Part shown: positions 1 to 8,727 of the stretch, piece by piece | Layout of the letters: the number at the start of each line of letters is the position of its first letter | How positions within the stretch are numbered: position 1 is the first letter of the stretch | DNA from: CAZLFA01 sp964558665 | Lineage (GTDB): Bacteria; Desulfobacterota; Syntrophia; Syntrophales; PHBD01 | Direction of reading: 5' to 3' | Assembly: GCA_964558665.1 (NCBI GenBank) | Contig: CAZLFA010000048.1 | Span: forward strand, 1-32,702 | Length of the DNA: 32,702 nt | Translations under genes and position numbers: made by a program | Notes under the pieces: generated by a model | What the model was told of the DNA's origin: nothing | Databases searched by the model: none | The model's input: only the letters and a program-made list of their open reading frames with translations

Positions 1-214
1 GAAGGGGGTGCTTTCTTCCACCGGAATCGGGTGCTGGCTTGGAACGGATTCTCCATCTTGTGTAATTTTACAAATAGCCGTATGGCGCATAGTGTGTCCG
101 TAACGACACATAGAGCAGCCCCAGGAAAAATTTCCTGCGGTATTTGTTCTGAATAAGGGTAATACAATCGATATGTTATGTCAATGAAGCATATGCTGTG
201 AATCGGCGGTTTTC

Positions 215-230
215 TGGTACGAGAATTGCC
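215..230 (+). promoter_or_regulatory. Sigma-54 (-24/-12) promoter candidate for lpxC
   Basis: The sequence TGGTACG-AGAA-TTGCC fits the RpoN consensus TGGYACG-N4-TTGCW except for its last base. The invariant GG (216-217) and GC (228-229) are exactly 10 bases apart. A start of transcription near 241 would leave a short leader before the lpxC start at 267, where GGGAG serves as ribosome binding site. The fourth gene downstream encodes a sigma-54 activator, so the promoter could be autoregulated. The match is direct; activity is inferred. Confidence 0.65.
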
Positions 231-266
231 TGATTAGATAAAAACATTTCTGTAAAAGGGAGCAGT

Positions 267-1196
267 ATGCATCTGCAAAGAACGATAAACAAAGAAATTA
301 ATTGTATAAATATTGGTTTACATTCGGGTCGCAAGGTCGTAATGAAGATAAAACCTGCCGATGCAGACGAAGGCGTCATTTTTGTGAGAAGTGATCTTGC
401 CAATAGAGTTGAAATAAAAGCCAGTTATAATGTTGTCTGCGATACAACAATGGCTACTACTATCGGATCAAATGGATCAGCGGTTTCTACAGTTGAGCAT
501 CTCATGTCGGCATTTTGCGGTATGGGGGTGGATAACGCAATTGTTGAAGTGAATGGTCCCGAAATTCCAATCATGGATGGCAGTGCGCTTCCGTTTGTCG
601 AATTGCTTAAAGATGTCGGTACGCGTACACAGGGTAAATGTAAAAAACTGCTGATCATTACGGGAACGACGACTGTTTCTGACGGGGAAGGGTGCGCGTC
701 GCTTTCGCCCTCTCCGGAATTCAAGATTACCTATAAAATTGATTTCAAGCATCCAATAATCGGCGAGCAATCGTATGACATGACTTTCTCCGATGTGAAC
801 TATGAAAGGGATATATGTGCCGCGCGTACATTCGGGTTTTTGAGGGATGTCGAATATCTTCAGGCAAGAGGGCTTGCCCTTGGTGGATCCCTGAAAAATG
901 CTGTAGTGCTTGATGATACCAGAATCCTGAACAAAGAAGGGTTGCGTTATCCGGACGAGTTTGTAAAACACAAAATACTTGACGCCATAGGTGACCTGTC
1001 CCTGCTCGGCATGCCGATAATAGGTCATTTCACGGCGTACAAATCCGGTCATAAACTCAACAACATGCTTCTTAAAGAGTTAATGCTCAGGACGGAAAAC
1101 TGGAAGGTAGTATATCATGACGATGAAGATTCTTTGAATAGTGTCATGCCGTTGAGGATCCCATCCTTTAAGGTCCTTGATGCCGTTCGCATTTAG
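267..1196 (+). CDS. lpxC: UDP-3-O-acyl-N-acetylglucosamine deacetylase
   Basis: This zinc enzyme removes the acetyl group from UDP-3-O-acyl-GlcNAc, the committed step of lipid A synthesis in the cytoplasm. The 309-residue length is normal (about 305 in E. coli). Zinc ligands are visible: H78 in the TVEHLMSA motif, and H235 and D239 in the KHKILD motif. The catalytic His lies in the YKSGH motif (H262). The protein opens with the usual QRTINKEI segment. The start follows a GGGAG ribosome binding site by a short spacer. The gene is not in the common cell-division cluster context (ftsZ-lpxC). It sits upstream of an NtrY/NtrX-like pair and downstream of a sigma-54-type promoter, which suggests that LPS synthesis is tied to this signalling system. 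A gap of 226 bases separates it from the next gene, so cotranscription is not certain. Confidence 0.97.
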   Translation: MHLQRTINKEINCINIGLHSGRKVVMKIKPADADEGVIFVRSDLANRVEIKASYNVVCDTTMATTIGSNGSAVSTVEHLMSAFCGMGVDNAIVEVNGPEIPIMDGSALPFVELLKDVGTRTQGKCKKLLIITGTTTVSDGEGCASLSPSPEFKITYKIDFKHPIIGEQSYDMTFSDVNYERDICAARTFGFLRDVEYLQARGLALGGSLKNAVVLDDTRILNKEGLRYPDEFVKHKILDAIGDLSLLGMPIIGHFTAYKSGHKLNNMLLKELMLRTENWKVVYHDDEDSLNSVMPLRIPSFKVLDAVRI

Positions 1197-1342
1197 CTGC
1201 GAACCTGTGTCAGGGAATGCCGCCAGTGAAATTAATCTTGCTTTTTATTCTGTAGTTTCTTAGTATACCCGCCACAATTAAATGCCTTAAATCCTTCGTA
1301 TTTTATAATCTGGAAGGTGATGCAGCAATAAAGGAAATCGGA

Positions 1343-1368
1343 TGCAGGCAACACGAAACGTGCCTGCA
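1343..1368. repeat. 8-bp inverted repeat in the lpxC-DUF4390 gap
   Basis: TGCAGGCA (1343-1350) and TGCCTGCA (1361-1368) form a perfect 8-bp stem with a 10-base loop. No T-run follows, so it is not a standard terminator. It could be an operator or an RNA hairpin between lpxC and the next gene. Nothing else is evident in the 1197-1422 gap. Confidence 0.4.
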
Positions 1369-1422
1369 TAGGGCTCATAATAGAGATTGACTTATCAACA
1401 CATTGAAATCGAAGATGGTGAA

Positions 1423-1986
1423 ATGAAGAGAATCTGCCTGTTTTCTGTAATTGCTTTATTGATATATTTTTCATTCCCGGCTCATCTTTTCGGAAAGACG
1501 CCGCAAATTAAGGACATTCTGATAGAAAGTACAGTACATAACATGTCGGTTTATGCACACATTACTGACTGTTTTACAAATGATATGGATTCTGCAATCC
1601 TCAATGGAGTCCCTGCAACGTTTACCTTTTATCTGGATGTTTACCAAAGACGTTCCTATTGGTTCGACAAGAAGATATCGAGCGCTGTCATTGAGCATAT
1701 AATAAAATATGATCAGGTAAAAAAGATTTTTGTTGTAGCATCCAGCCTGAAGAAACAGACTGCCAGCTTTCAGGATTTTCAGGCTGCCAAAGAGGCGATG
1801 GCCGAGTTGAACGGCATTGAAGTAGTTTCAATAACCGATTTAACAAAAAAAAATAAATACTATTTGAAGATAAAAGCAAAGCTTAAGAGAGTGCGATTGC
1901 CTTTGCATATGGAGTATGTCTTTTTCTTTGTTTCCATGTGGGATTTAGAAACAAAATGGTACATTAAGGAGTTCGGCTTGAAATGA
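1423..1986 (+). CDS. DUF4390 domain protein, probably exported
   Basis: The protein has 187 residues when started at the ATG at 1423, which places the hydrophobic signal-like segment (ICLFSVIALLIYFSFPAHLFG) right at the N-terminus; an upstream TTG at 1387 would add a polar tail before it. The rest reads like the DUF4390 family: a beta-rich body with aromatic and charged segments (VYQRRSYWF near the middle, the sequence VFFFVSMWDLETKWY near the end). The family is known mainly from its position directly upstream of NtrY-type kinases in Deltaproteobacteria, and its function is not established. The stop overlaps the kinase start (ATGA at 1983), so the two are translationally coupled. A periplasmic sensing or accessory role for the kinase is an inference from this coupling. 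Confidence 0.85.
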   Translation: MKRICLFSVIALLIYFSFPAHLFGKTPQIKDILIESTVHNMSVYAHITDCFTNDMDSAILNGVPATFTFYLDVYQRRSYWFDKKISSAVIEHIIKYDQVKKIFVVASSLKKQTASFQDFQAAKEAMAELNGIEVVSITDLTKKNKYYLKIKAKLKRVRLPLHMEYVFFFVSMWDLETKWYIKEFGLK

Positions 1987-4202
1987 CGCAAGAGGGGAAG
2001 CGTGCAGGAATAGATGAGAAGGAAGCAAGAAAACGTTTCCGGGAAAGGGTAATAATCATTGCCGCCCTTGTTCTTGTTGTCGTTCTTGCCTTCTTTGAAA
2101 GTCACCTCTCAAAGAAGGAAAGCATCCTTCCCATCTCTGACAATGTTCTTATCTTTGGTCTCATTAATATTAACATCATTTTGATCATCCTGGTAATTTT
2201 TCTGATTATCAGAAATGTTGTCAAGCTCATCTATGAAAGGCGTCATGGCATAATTGGATCAAAATTACGGACGAAGCTTGTTGCCGCGTTCGTGAGCCTT
2301 TCTCTTATTCCGACCGTGATTCTGTTTCTGATCTCCATTAACTTCCTGTCCTACAGTATCGAAAACTGGTTTAATCTGAAAATAGGTGATGCCCTTAATC
2401 AAACGGTGGAAGTTGCTCAGCTGTATTACCAGCAGACAGCCGACCATGCAAAGTTTTATGCCCGTCAGATGAGTCTGGATATAACTTCTAACCGGCTGCA
2501 TGAAAGAGATAAGGCGCTGTATCTGAAAACACTGATTGAACAACGCCAGAAGAATTATAACTTCGGCATGGTTGAGGTCTATTTTGATAATCAGAGAGAC
2601 AAAATGATAGTACTGGACAAAAGCAATCCCAACATCTCGCCGGTACCTATGCCGCCTAATGTCCTGGAAGATGTATTCAGCGGCAAGGAGGTGTCAACAA
2701 TACAACCATCGGAGAACGGTGATTTCATAAGAGGAGCAGCCCCTGTATATTCATACGAAGGATCCAAAGTAGTAATCGGTGTCATTGTCATCGGATATTT
2801 CATACCCAAGGAAATGGTCGACAAGATGAGCGTGATATCGAAGGCAGCCGAACAATATAAACAGATCAAGCTCCTGAAAAACCCGATCAAGTTCAGCTAT
2901 ATTGTAACGTTATTTATTGTAACGCTGCTGATCATATTCTCCGCTACATGGTTCGGTATCTTTCTGGCACAGGGTATTGTCGTTCCTATTCAGGATCTGG
3001 CAGAAGCCACCAGAAAAATCGCCAGGGGAAATCTGGACTACAGGATAGAAATTGTCGCGGATGATGAGATAGGTGTGCTGGTCGATTCTTTCAATCAGAT
3101 GACAAAGGATCTTAAAAACAGCAATGAAGGCTTGGAGCAGGCAAACGAGGATCTTGAAAGAAGACGGAAGTACATGGAAACTGTCTTACGCAATGTTTCA
3201 GCCGGTGTAGTATCTGTTGACAAGGATGGCGTGATCACGACCATCAACCGTGCCGCCGAAAAGATGCTTGGTATAAAAACGGAGAAGTATCTTTACAGGC
3301 GATATGAAGATGTATTACTGCCCGAGCATATGACTCTCGTTAATGAGATGCTTCAGGAAATGCGGGAAATAGGGGAGGGATTCATTGAGAAGCAGATAGA
3401 ATTGATGTTGAACGATAAGGCTCTGACCATTTTGGTAACAACGACAAGCATCATCGACGATGATGGAGATTATATGGGTATGGTCGCTGTGTTTGAAGAT
3501 CTTACTCAACTGCAGAAGGCTGAGAGAGCTGCTGCCTGGCGAGAAGTTGCCAGGCGCATGGCACATGAAATCAAAAACCCGTTAACACCGATTCAGTTGT
3601 CGGCACAGAGACTCCAAAAGCGATACGGTGAAAAAATGGGTGATGAAGGCGCCGTTTTCAATGAGTGCACGCGGACGATTGTTGACCAGGTGGAACTTCT
3701 TAAAAACCTTGTAAATGCTTTTTCTCAATATGCGAAGATGCCGGCTACCAACCCTGCACCCAATGATTTAAATGAAGTTATAAATGATCCTTTTATCCTG
3801 TTTCAAGATGCGCACAAGGATATAAATTTTACATTCAAGCATGAGCGGGATATGCCAAAAATTAATATTGATGCAGAGAAGCTGAATCGTGTTATGGTTA
3901 ATCTTCTTGATAATGCTGTAGCAGCAATCGACAGTAAGGAGGGGTGTATTGAAATTAGTTCATTTTATGATAAGGATGGAAAGAAGCTCAGGGTGGAAGT
4001 GGCAGATAATGGATGCGGCGTACCCCCCCGTTACAAGATGAAAATATTTGAGCCTTATTTTTCCACGAAGAAAATGGGGACAGGTCTTGGCCTTGCCATC
4101 GTCAGTTCAATCATTTCAGATCATCATGGCCAGGTGAGTGTCAAAGACAATTTGCCCAGAGGAACGGTAGTAACTATTGAGTTGCCTCTGCCTGAGGCAT
4201 AA
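1983..4202 (+). CDS. NtrY-like membrane sensor histidine kinase
   Basis: This 739-residue kinase has the NtrY architecture. Three hydrophobic segments lie near residues 20-40, 50-78 and 95-120. An extracytoplasmic sensing region follows (about 130-300), then another membrane segment (about 303-335), HAMP (about 335-390), PAS (about 398-510), a HisKA dimerisation domain with phospho-acceptor H528 in RMAHEIKNPLTP, and a C-terminal HATPase with DNAVAA (N box), DNGCG and GTGLGLAI motifs. It autophosphorylates and should pass phosphate to the response regulator encoded 43 bases downstream. Its start overlaps the DUF4390 stop. The signal is unknown: NtrY/NtrX pairs are linked to nitrogen and redox control in some proteobacteria and to envelope functions in others. 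Proximity to lpxC favours an envelope cue, but this is inference. Confidence 0.93.
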   Translation: MTQEGKRAGIDEKEARKRFRERVIIIAALVLVVVLAFFESHLSKKESILPISDNVLIFGLININIILIILVIFLIIRNVVKLIYERRHGIIGSKLRTKLVAAFVSLSLIPTVILFLISINFLSYSIENWFNLKIGDALNQTVEVAQLYYQQTADHAKFYARQMSLDITSNRLHERDKALYLKTLIEQRQKNYNFGMVEVYFDNQRDKMIVLDKSNPNISPVPMPPNVLEDVFSGKEVSTIQPSENGDFIRGAAPVYSYEGSKVVIGVIVIGYFIPKEMVDKMSVISKAAEQYKQIKLLKNPIKFSYIVTLFIVTLLIIFSATWFGIFLAQGIVVPIQDLAEATRKIARGNLDYRIEIVADDEIGVLVDSFNQMTKDLKNSNEGLEQANEDLERRRKYMETVLRNVSAGVVSVDKDGVITTINRAAEKMLGIKTEKYLYRRYEDVLLPEHMTLVNEMLQEMREIGEGFIEKQIELMLNDKALTILVTTTSIIDDDGDYMGMVAVFEDLTQLQKAERAAAWREVARRMAHEIKNPLTPIQLSAQRLQKRYGEKMGDEGAVFNECTRTIVDQVELLKNLVNAFSQYAKMPATNPAPNDLNEVINDPFILFQDAHKDINFTFKHERDMPKINIDAEKLNRVMVNLLDNAVAAIDSKEGCIEISSFYDKDGKKLRVEVADNGCGVPPRYKMKIFEPYFSTKKMGTGLGLAIVSSIISDHHGQVSVKDNLPRGTVVTIELPLPEA

Positions 4203-4245
4203 AGATTGTAAAGAGATTAATTATAAAACAGGATGTGAATATATT

Positions 4246-5625
4246 ATGCAGAGAACAATATTGGTAGTGGATGATGAAGACAGCATCAGACAGACTCTTT
4301 CCGGTGTATTGACTGACGAAGGTTACGAGGTTTTGACGGCAGGGAGTGGTGAAGAAGCAGTTCGTCTTGTAGACGAGGAAATGCCTAATCTTGTTTTGCT
4401 TGATATCTGGCTGCCGGGCATGGACGGAATAGAGACCCTTAAGTATCTGAAGTCCGAACATCAAAACATTCCTGTAATCATAATGTCGGGGCATGGTAAC
4501 ATAGAAACGGCGGTCAAGGCAACAAAACTGGGAGCGTTCGACTTCATTGAAAAGCCGTTGTCTCTGGAAAAGATGATCCTTGTCATCAGCCATGCCCTTG
4601 ATATGGTGAGTCTGGAGGAAGAGAACAAACTTCTCAGACAGAAGATCACTCATGATTATGAACTTACCGGCAGCAGCCCTGTAATCATGGATCTTAAAGA
4701 AACAATATCGATAGTCGCACCAACAAATGCCTGGATACTGATTATGGGTGAAAACGGGACAGGCAAGGAATTGGTTGCAAGATCCATTCACAGGAAAAGC
4801 AAGAGGGCCGGTAAGCCTTTCGTGGAAGTAAACTGCGCTGCGATTCCGGAAGAACTGATTGAAAGTGAGCTTTTCGGTCACGAAAAGGGAGCATTTACAG
4901 GCGCAACGGCTAAAAAAAGAGGAAAGTTTGATCTGGCGCATGAAGGGACAATTTTTCTGGATGAAGTAGCAGACATGAGCCAGAAGGTTCAGGCAAAAAC
5001 GTTGCGTATTCTGCAGGAGAAAACTTTCGAGAGGGTTGGCGGAAACCGTTTGATAACCACTGATGTAAGGGTAGTTGCCGCCACTAATAAAGATCTTGAA
5101 AAAGAGATGGAAGAGGGACGCTTCCGCCAGGATCTGTATTACCGACTGAACGTTATTCCCTTGAGAATACCCCCCTTAAGGGAGAGAAAAGAAGACATCC
5201 CGCTTCTTGTGACTCGTTTTCTAAAAGAATTTTCAATTAAAGAGGGTGAAGCTGAAAAGATGATTGCTGAAGATGCATTGTCCATCCTTATAGAACACAA
5301 CTGGCCGGGAAACGTAAGAGAGTTGAAGAATATCATTGAAAGACTTGTCATAATGGTGAAGGGAAGGACAATAACCTCCGATCATGTACCGCTTCTGGTC
5401 AAAGGCGAACTTGATATTGATGCGGAAAGACCCCTTATTTACAACGGCGATTCATTCCGCTCGGCTAAAATGGATTTTGAAAAGCATTTTATTGCCCGCA
5501 AGCTTAAGGAATTTGATGGCAATATATCCAAAACCGCAGAGGCCATAGGTTTGGAGCGGAGCAACCTTCACCGGAAAATTAAAGGTTATGGACTCGATGC
5601 CAAATCCGGAAACGGAGGGAGCTAA
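4246..5625 (+). CDS. NtrX-like sigma-54-dependent response regulator
   Basis: The protein has 459 residues from the ATG at 4246, where the receiver domain starts cleanly (MQRTILVVDDED); an upstream in-frame ATG at 4177 lies inside the kinase gene and is unlikely. The receiver domain carries phospho-acceptor D53. The AAA+ domain has Walker A (GENGTGKE), the GAFTGA loop that contacts sigma-54, the Walker B segment TIFLDEVADM and an arginine-rich sensor region (FRQDLYYRLNV). A Fis-type helix-turn-helix closes the protein (KTAEAIGLERSNLHRKIKGYG). It should activate RpoN promoters when phosphorylated by the upstream kinase. The sigma-54-type promoter before lpxC is the obvious local target. The gene ends five bases from a convergent gene. 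Confidence 0.95.
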   Translation: MQRTILVVDDEDSIRQTLSGVLTDEGYEVLTAGSGEEAVRLVDEEMPNLVLLDIWLPGMDGIETLKYLKSEHQNIPVIIMSGHGNIETAVKATKLGAFDFIEKPLSLEKMILVISHALDMVSLEEENKLLRQKITHDYELTGSSPVIMDLKETISIVAPTNAWILIMGENGTGKELVARSIHRKSKRAGKPFVEVNCAAIPEELIESELFGHEKGAFTGATAKKRGKFDLAHEGTIFLDEVADMSQKVQAKTLRILQEKTFERVGGNRLITTDVRVVAATNKDLEKEMEEGRFRQDLYYRLNVIPLRIPPLRERKEDIPLLVTRFLKEFSIKEGEAEKMIAEDALSILIEHNWPGNVRELKNIIERLVIMVKGRTITSDHVPLLVKGELDIDAERPLIYNGDSFRSAKMDFEKHFIARKLKEFDGNISKTAEAIGLERSNLHRKIKGYGLDAKSGNGGS

Positions 5626-5630
5626 AGAAG

Positions 5631-6620
5631 TTATTTGCTGCCAGAGAGATTCCACTGCTGTTTAAGGTCGGTCAATGAAAAACGATTGAACGGAAGTGAT
5701 ATGAGCCCCATGACGAGCGTCAAAAGCAGCGAGAAGAAATGGTACACTATTGCGAAAGCCAGGGCATCGGTCTTGGGGATGCCAAAAAGGCCGAGTCCCA
5801 GTATACATGCATAATGCCAGTTTCCTATAAAACCCGGTGCCGTGGGAATGGCAATTCCAATAATGAGGATAACCATCAGTACAACGGCCGCTGCGAATGA
5901 AAGATTAAAACTGAAAGCTTGAATCATAAGGCAGATTGCACCGACATTCATCAGCCAGATAAGCAGTGACAGAATTGTTACGCGGGAAAGCTGCTTCACA
6001 TCGGTGAAAATCTGAAAACCGTCAATGAAGTGATGAATAAGGCTGTCTATCTTGACGGCATATTTCCCCGGAAATTTTTTTATCAGGGGATTCAGGAGAG
6101 CGATCGTCTTTTCTCTGCCGGCAATCAAAGTGATAATTATCATCAGTGTACCTATCGTTATTGCAGAAAAGATAATGCTGGAACGAATCAGCCATGCGGG
6201 AAGTTCGGGGAGAAAAACAGGGACAAATGCAGCGATTGTCAGAATGGAGACCCCGTCGAATACTCGCTCCACAAAAATAGTTCCCAGCGCTGAACTCATT
6301 CTGATGTTGCTTTTTTTTGTGATCAGATAGGGGCGGGCCAGTTCACCCAGCCTTGCAGGCAAAGCAACGATAGCCATAAAACCCACATTGGTGACTGAAA
6401 AAAGGGAAAACTGGTCAACCTTGTCGAGAGGACGGAGAATTTCTCCCCAGCGTACGGAACGAATGATCTGTATAATGAAAGCGACACCGAGGAACGATAA
6501 AAGATAACCGTATTTTACGGATTTCAAGTTATCAAAGACGCCACCTAAGTCAATACCCCGTACAGAAAGATATATCAGAAGGATGCTTAAGGCTAATCCT
6601 ATAAAAAGGTTTTTTTTCAT
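5631..6620 (-). CDS. Lysylphosphatidylglycerol synthase-type transmembrane (flippase-like) protein
   Basis: This 329-residue, highly hydrophobic protein (about eight membrane segments) matches the family that forms the N-terminal flippase half of MprF and stands alone in many bacteria (UPF0104/AglD-like). Typical family features are the RSVRW segment after the second helix, the PARLGELARPYLI segment, the VERVFDG motif near residue 115 and the APTAPGFIGNWHY-like stretch (here IPTAPGFIGNWHY) near residue 260. It lacks the cytosolic aminoacyl-transferase domain, so it probably moves a lipid or lipid-linked sugar across the inner membrane; the substrate cannot be read from sequence. It is convergent with the NtrX-like gene (five-base gap) and follows the DUF3568 gene on the minus strand by 37 bases, so it is probably the last gene of that operon. 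Confidence 0.85.
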   Translation of the reverse strand: MKKNLFIGLALSILLIYLSVRGIDLGGVFDNLKSVKYGYLLSFLGVAFIIQIIRSVRWGEILRPLDKVDQFSLFSVTNVGFMAIVALPARLGELARPYLITKKSNIRMSSALGTIFVERVFDGVSILTIAAFVPVFLPELPAWLIRSSIIFSAITIGTLMIIITLIAGREKTIALLNPLIKKFPGKYAVKIDSLIHHFIDGFQIFTDVKQLSRVTILSLLIWLMNVGAICLMIQAFSFNLSFAAAVVLMVILIIGIAIPTAPGFIGNWHYACILGLGLFGIPKTDALAFAIVYHFFSLLLTLVMGLISLPFNRFSLTDLKQQWNLSGSK

Positions 6621-6657
6621 CTATCCGTTAATCATAAATGTTGCCCTTAAATCTTTT

Positions 6658-7107
6658 TCATTCTTTAGGCTTGTTGGCGTCCTGGTTATCCTTATCTTTC
6701 AAGATGTTTTCGTTGATCCGGTCATGAATTAACTGTGAAGAGGTCTTATTTCCCATGACGCCGACGCGAATTGCAACGGTTGTCACATCCTTGGATTTGT
6801 ATTTCAGGTTGATCTTGATGTTTTCTGTTTCAATAACCGCCGCTATTGAACCTTCTCCGATTCCTTTATTAGGCTGAACGTCATAACCCCTCATGTCGGC
6901 TACGGTCTTTTGACATGCCTCCCATGCCTTATCGAAGGAAACGTAGTAGTCAGTCTTCAATTCACCGTTGATATAAGCATAGGTGCCGACCCCTGCTGTG
7001 CCGGCGGCAGTTCCAACGGCTATCAACCCGACCGCAGCAGGCGCTGCACATCCGGACAAAAGAAAAATACCCACAGCCAGCCATACCAGATAGTTTCGTC
7101 TTGTCAT
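6658..7107 (-). CDS. DUF3568 family lipoprotein
   Basis: A 149-residue protein with a lipoprotein signal: basic start (TRRNY), hydrophobic core and lipobox LLSGC, so it is anchored in the outer or inner membrane. A small-residue glycine/alanine run follows (GLIAVGTAAGTAGVGTYAY) and then a compact domain with VSFDKAWEACQKTVADM and a VAIRVGVMGNKTSSQLIHDRI ending, which is the DUF3568 pattern common in Deltaproteobacteria. The function is unknown. A good ribosome binding site (AAAGGGAG) precedes the ATG. It stands 92 bases downstream of dnaJ and 37 bases upstream of the flippase-like gene on the same strand. Confidence 0.82.
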   Translation of the reverse strand: MTRRNYLVWLAVGIFLLSGCAAPAAVGLIAVGTAAGTAGVGTYAYINGELKTDYYVSFDKAWEACQKTVADMRGYDVQPNKGIGEGSIAAVIETENIKINLKYKSKDVTTVAIRVGVMGNKTSSQLIHDRINENILKDKDNQDANKPKE

Positions 7108-7199
7108 GATTCTCCCTTTCTTGTTGAAATATTGGTTGATAGCTTTTACCCGTGTTTCTGCTTTTCAGTCAAGCATCTTTAAGATATTCAATATAAAAT

Positions 7200-8249
7200 T
7201 TATGCACCGCCCAATTTGGAGAATTCCTTCAGGAGGTCCTCTTGTTTGCGAGTAAGGTTAGTAGGAGTGACAACTATGGCTTCCACAAACTGGTCGCCAC
7301 GGCCGAATCCTCTAAGATTTTGTATCCCCTTGCCTTTGAGTTTGAATACCTTGCCGCTCTGTGTTCCTTTGGGCACCTTAAGCTGGTCAGAACCGTTTAA
7401 GGTAGGGACTTCTATCGTTGCTCCAAGCGCGGCCTGGACGAAAGAAATAGGGATCCTGCAATAGATGTCGTTTTCTCTTCTTTCAAAAAACTCATGCGGT
7501 TCAACATGTATAAATACGTACAGATCTCCGGGCGGGCCGTTGTTTTCTCCCCGTTCTCCTTCTCCTCTAAGCCGCAGCCGGGAGCCGGTTTCAACGCCGG
7601 CGGGAATTTTCAGGCTGACGTTCTTTTGTATTTTCTCTTTGCCTGTTCCCCTGCACAGTTTGCATGGATTGGTGATGACCGAGCCATAACCGCGGCAGGA
7701 TGGACATGTTGAACTGATGCTGAAAAAACCGCTGGATTGTGTGACCTGTCCTCTTCCTCCGCAACGACGGCATACTTCCGGTGATGTGCCTGCGGCAGCT
7801 CCAGATCCCGAGCATTCATTGCAGGTATCAAGTTTAGTGATATCTATCTCGGTGGATTTGCCGAAAGCGGCATCCATGAAGGATATTTTCAGGTCATAGC
7901 GCAGGTCTGCACCGGCGCGGGCAGAAGTGCGTGAGCGGTTGCTGTAACCGAAAATGTCTTCAAAAATGCTGCCGAAACTGGAAAAAACGTCTTCAAAACC
8001 GCTGAATCCTCTGAATCCTGTGCCACTCAGGCCTTCATGTCCGAAGCGATCGTAAATATCCTTCTTCTGTGCATCCGACAGCACTTCATATGCTTCCGCC
8101 GCTTCCTTGAAATTTTCTTCCGCTTCCTTGTCGCCGGGATTTCTGTCTGGATGATACTGCATTGCAAGGCGCCGGTAATTTTTCTTGATCTCTTCTTCAG
8201 AGGCGTTTTTATCCACCCCAAGAATTTCGTAATAATCACGCTTTGTCAT
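7200..8249 (-). CDS. dnaJ: DnaJ co-chaperone
   Basis: DnaJ delivers unfolded proteins to DnaK and stimulates its ATPase through the J domain. The J domain (residues 1-70) has the essential HPD triad in MQYHPDRNPGD. A Gly/Phe-rich linker follows (SGTGFRGFSGFEDVFSSFGS). The zinc-binding domain has four CxxCxGxG-type repeats (CNECSGSG, CRRCGGRG, CPSCRGYG, CKLCRGTG), then come the C-terminal substrate-binding domains. At 349 residues it is somewhat shorter than E. coli DnaJ (376). No dnaK or grpE lies nearby, so this may be a second DnaJ or simply an unlinked one. Its start overlaps the end of the upstream small gene by 14 bases. Confidence 0.95.
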   Translation of the reverse strand: MTKRDYYEILGVDKNASEEEIKKNYRRLAMQYHPDRNPGDKEAEENFKEAAEAYEVLSDAQKKDIYDRFGHEGLSGTGFRGFSGFEDVFSSFGSIFEDIFGYSNRSRTSARAGADLRYDLKISFMDAAFGKSTEIDITKLDTCNECSGSGAAAGTSPEVCRRCGGRGQVTQSSGFFSISSTCPSCRGYGSVITNPCKLCRGTGKEKIQKNVSLKIPAGVETGSRLRLRGEGERGENNGPPGDLYVFIHVEPHEFFERRENDIYCRIPISFVQAALGATIEVPTLNGSDQLKVPKGTQSGKVFKLKGKGIQNLRGFGRGDQFVEAIVVTPTNLTRKQEDLLKEFSKLGGA

Positions 8250-8643
8250 GAGAACTATCCATTTTTTCGTCCGCGATGAGGCGCTGGAGATTATCCCTCA
8301 GTGCTTCATTGCCGCTGACAGTAAATGCATGCCGGGCAAATAAAAATTTGCGGTTATCAAGTGCACTGTTGCCGATCCGGTCCCAATCCTCCCGGGATAT
8401 CTTTTTGTTGAGCGCTTTCATGGCCTGCTGAAAGATCATCGCATCACCCTGCTCTTCCGACAGGGCTTTTATTTTCTCCAGGCCCTGTTCATAAGAGGCA
8501 CGTTGATAAAACTCCAGCGCGTCCGCGATCTGTCCCCGTTTGAAAAACTGGTTGCCGTAATCGATCAGATTCTTTGCAGGCTTATTGTCAATGTACAATA
8601 TCTGCTGCTTTTCTCTGTAGTCGGGAAGTCTTTTATCGTTCAT
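8236..8643 (-). CDS. Small helical (TPR-like) hypothetical protein upstream of dnaJ
   Basis: The protein has 135 residues and I do not recognise a named family. It looks entirely helical, with a TPR-like repeat (LIDYGNQFFKRGQIADALEFYQRA) and a second helical pair (WDRIGNSALDNRKFLFARHAFTVSG). There is no signal peptide or membrane segment. The stop overlaps the dnaJ start by 14 bases, so translation is coupled and a role as a DnaJ partner or client-handling protein is plausible but unproven. No strong ribosome binding site precedes the ATG. Confidence 0.75.
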   Translation of the reverse strand: MNDKRLPDYREKQQILYIDNKPAKNLIDYGNQFFKRGQIADALEFYQRASYEQGLEKIKALSEEQGDAMIFQQAMKALNKKISREDWDRIGNSALDNRKFLFARHAFTVSGNEALRDNLQRLIADEKMDSSHDKA

Positions 8644-8727
8644 AGGCTATTGAGGCAATTACTTTAAACTAACAAATATTAATTATCGGCGCACCCTCTG
8701 TCAAGGCGGTGACGGCTCTTATTTGCC

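Noticed and set aside
1..156. Open plus frame 1 from the window edge to a TAA at 154-156, possibly the end of a truncated gene
   Set aside because: About 51 residues without any recognisable motif, so I cannot tell a gene end from chance.
4174..4941. 255-residue minus-strand open frame opposite the NtrX-like gene
   Set aside because: Antisense to a conserved receiver and AAA+ region; low-complexity, Cys/Phe-rich translation typical of a shadow frame.
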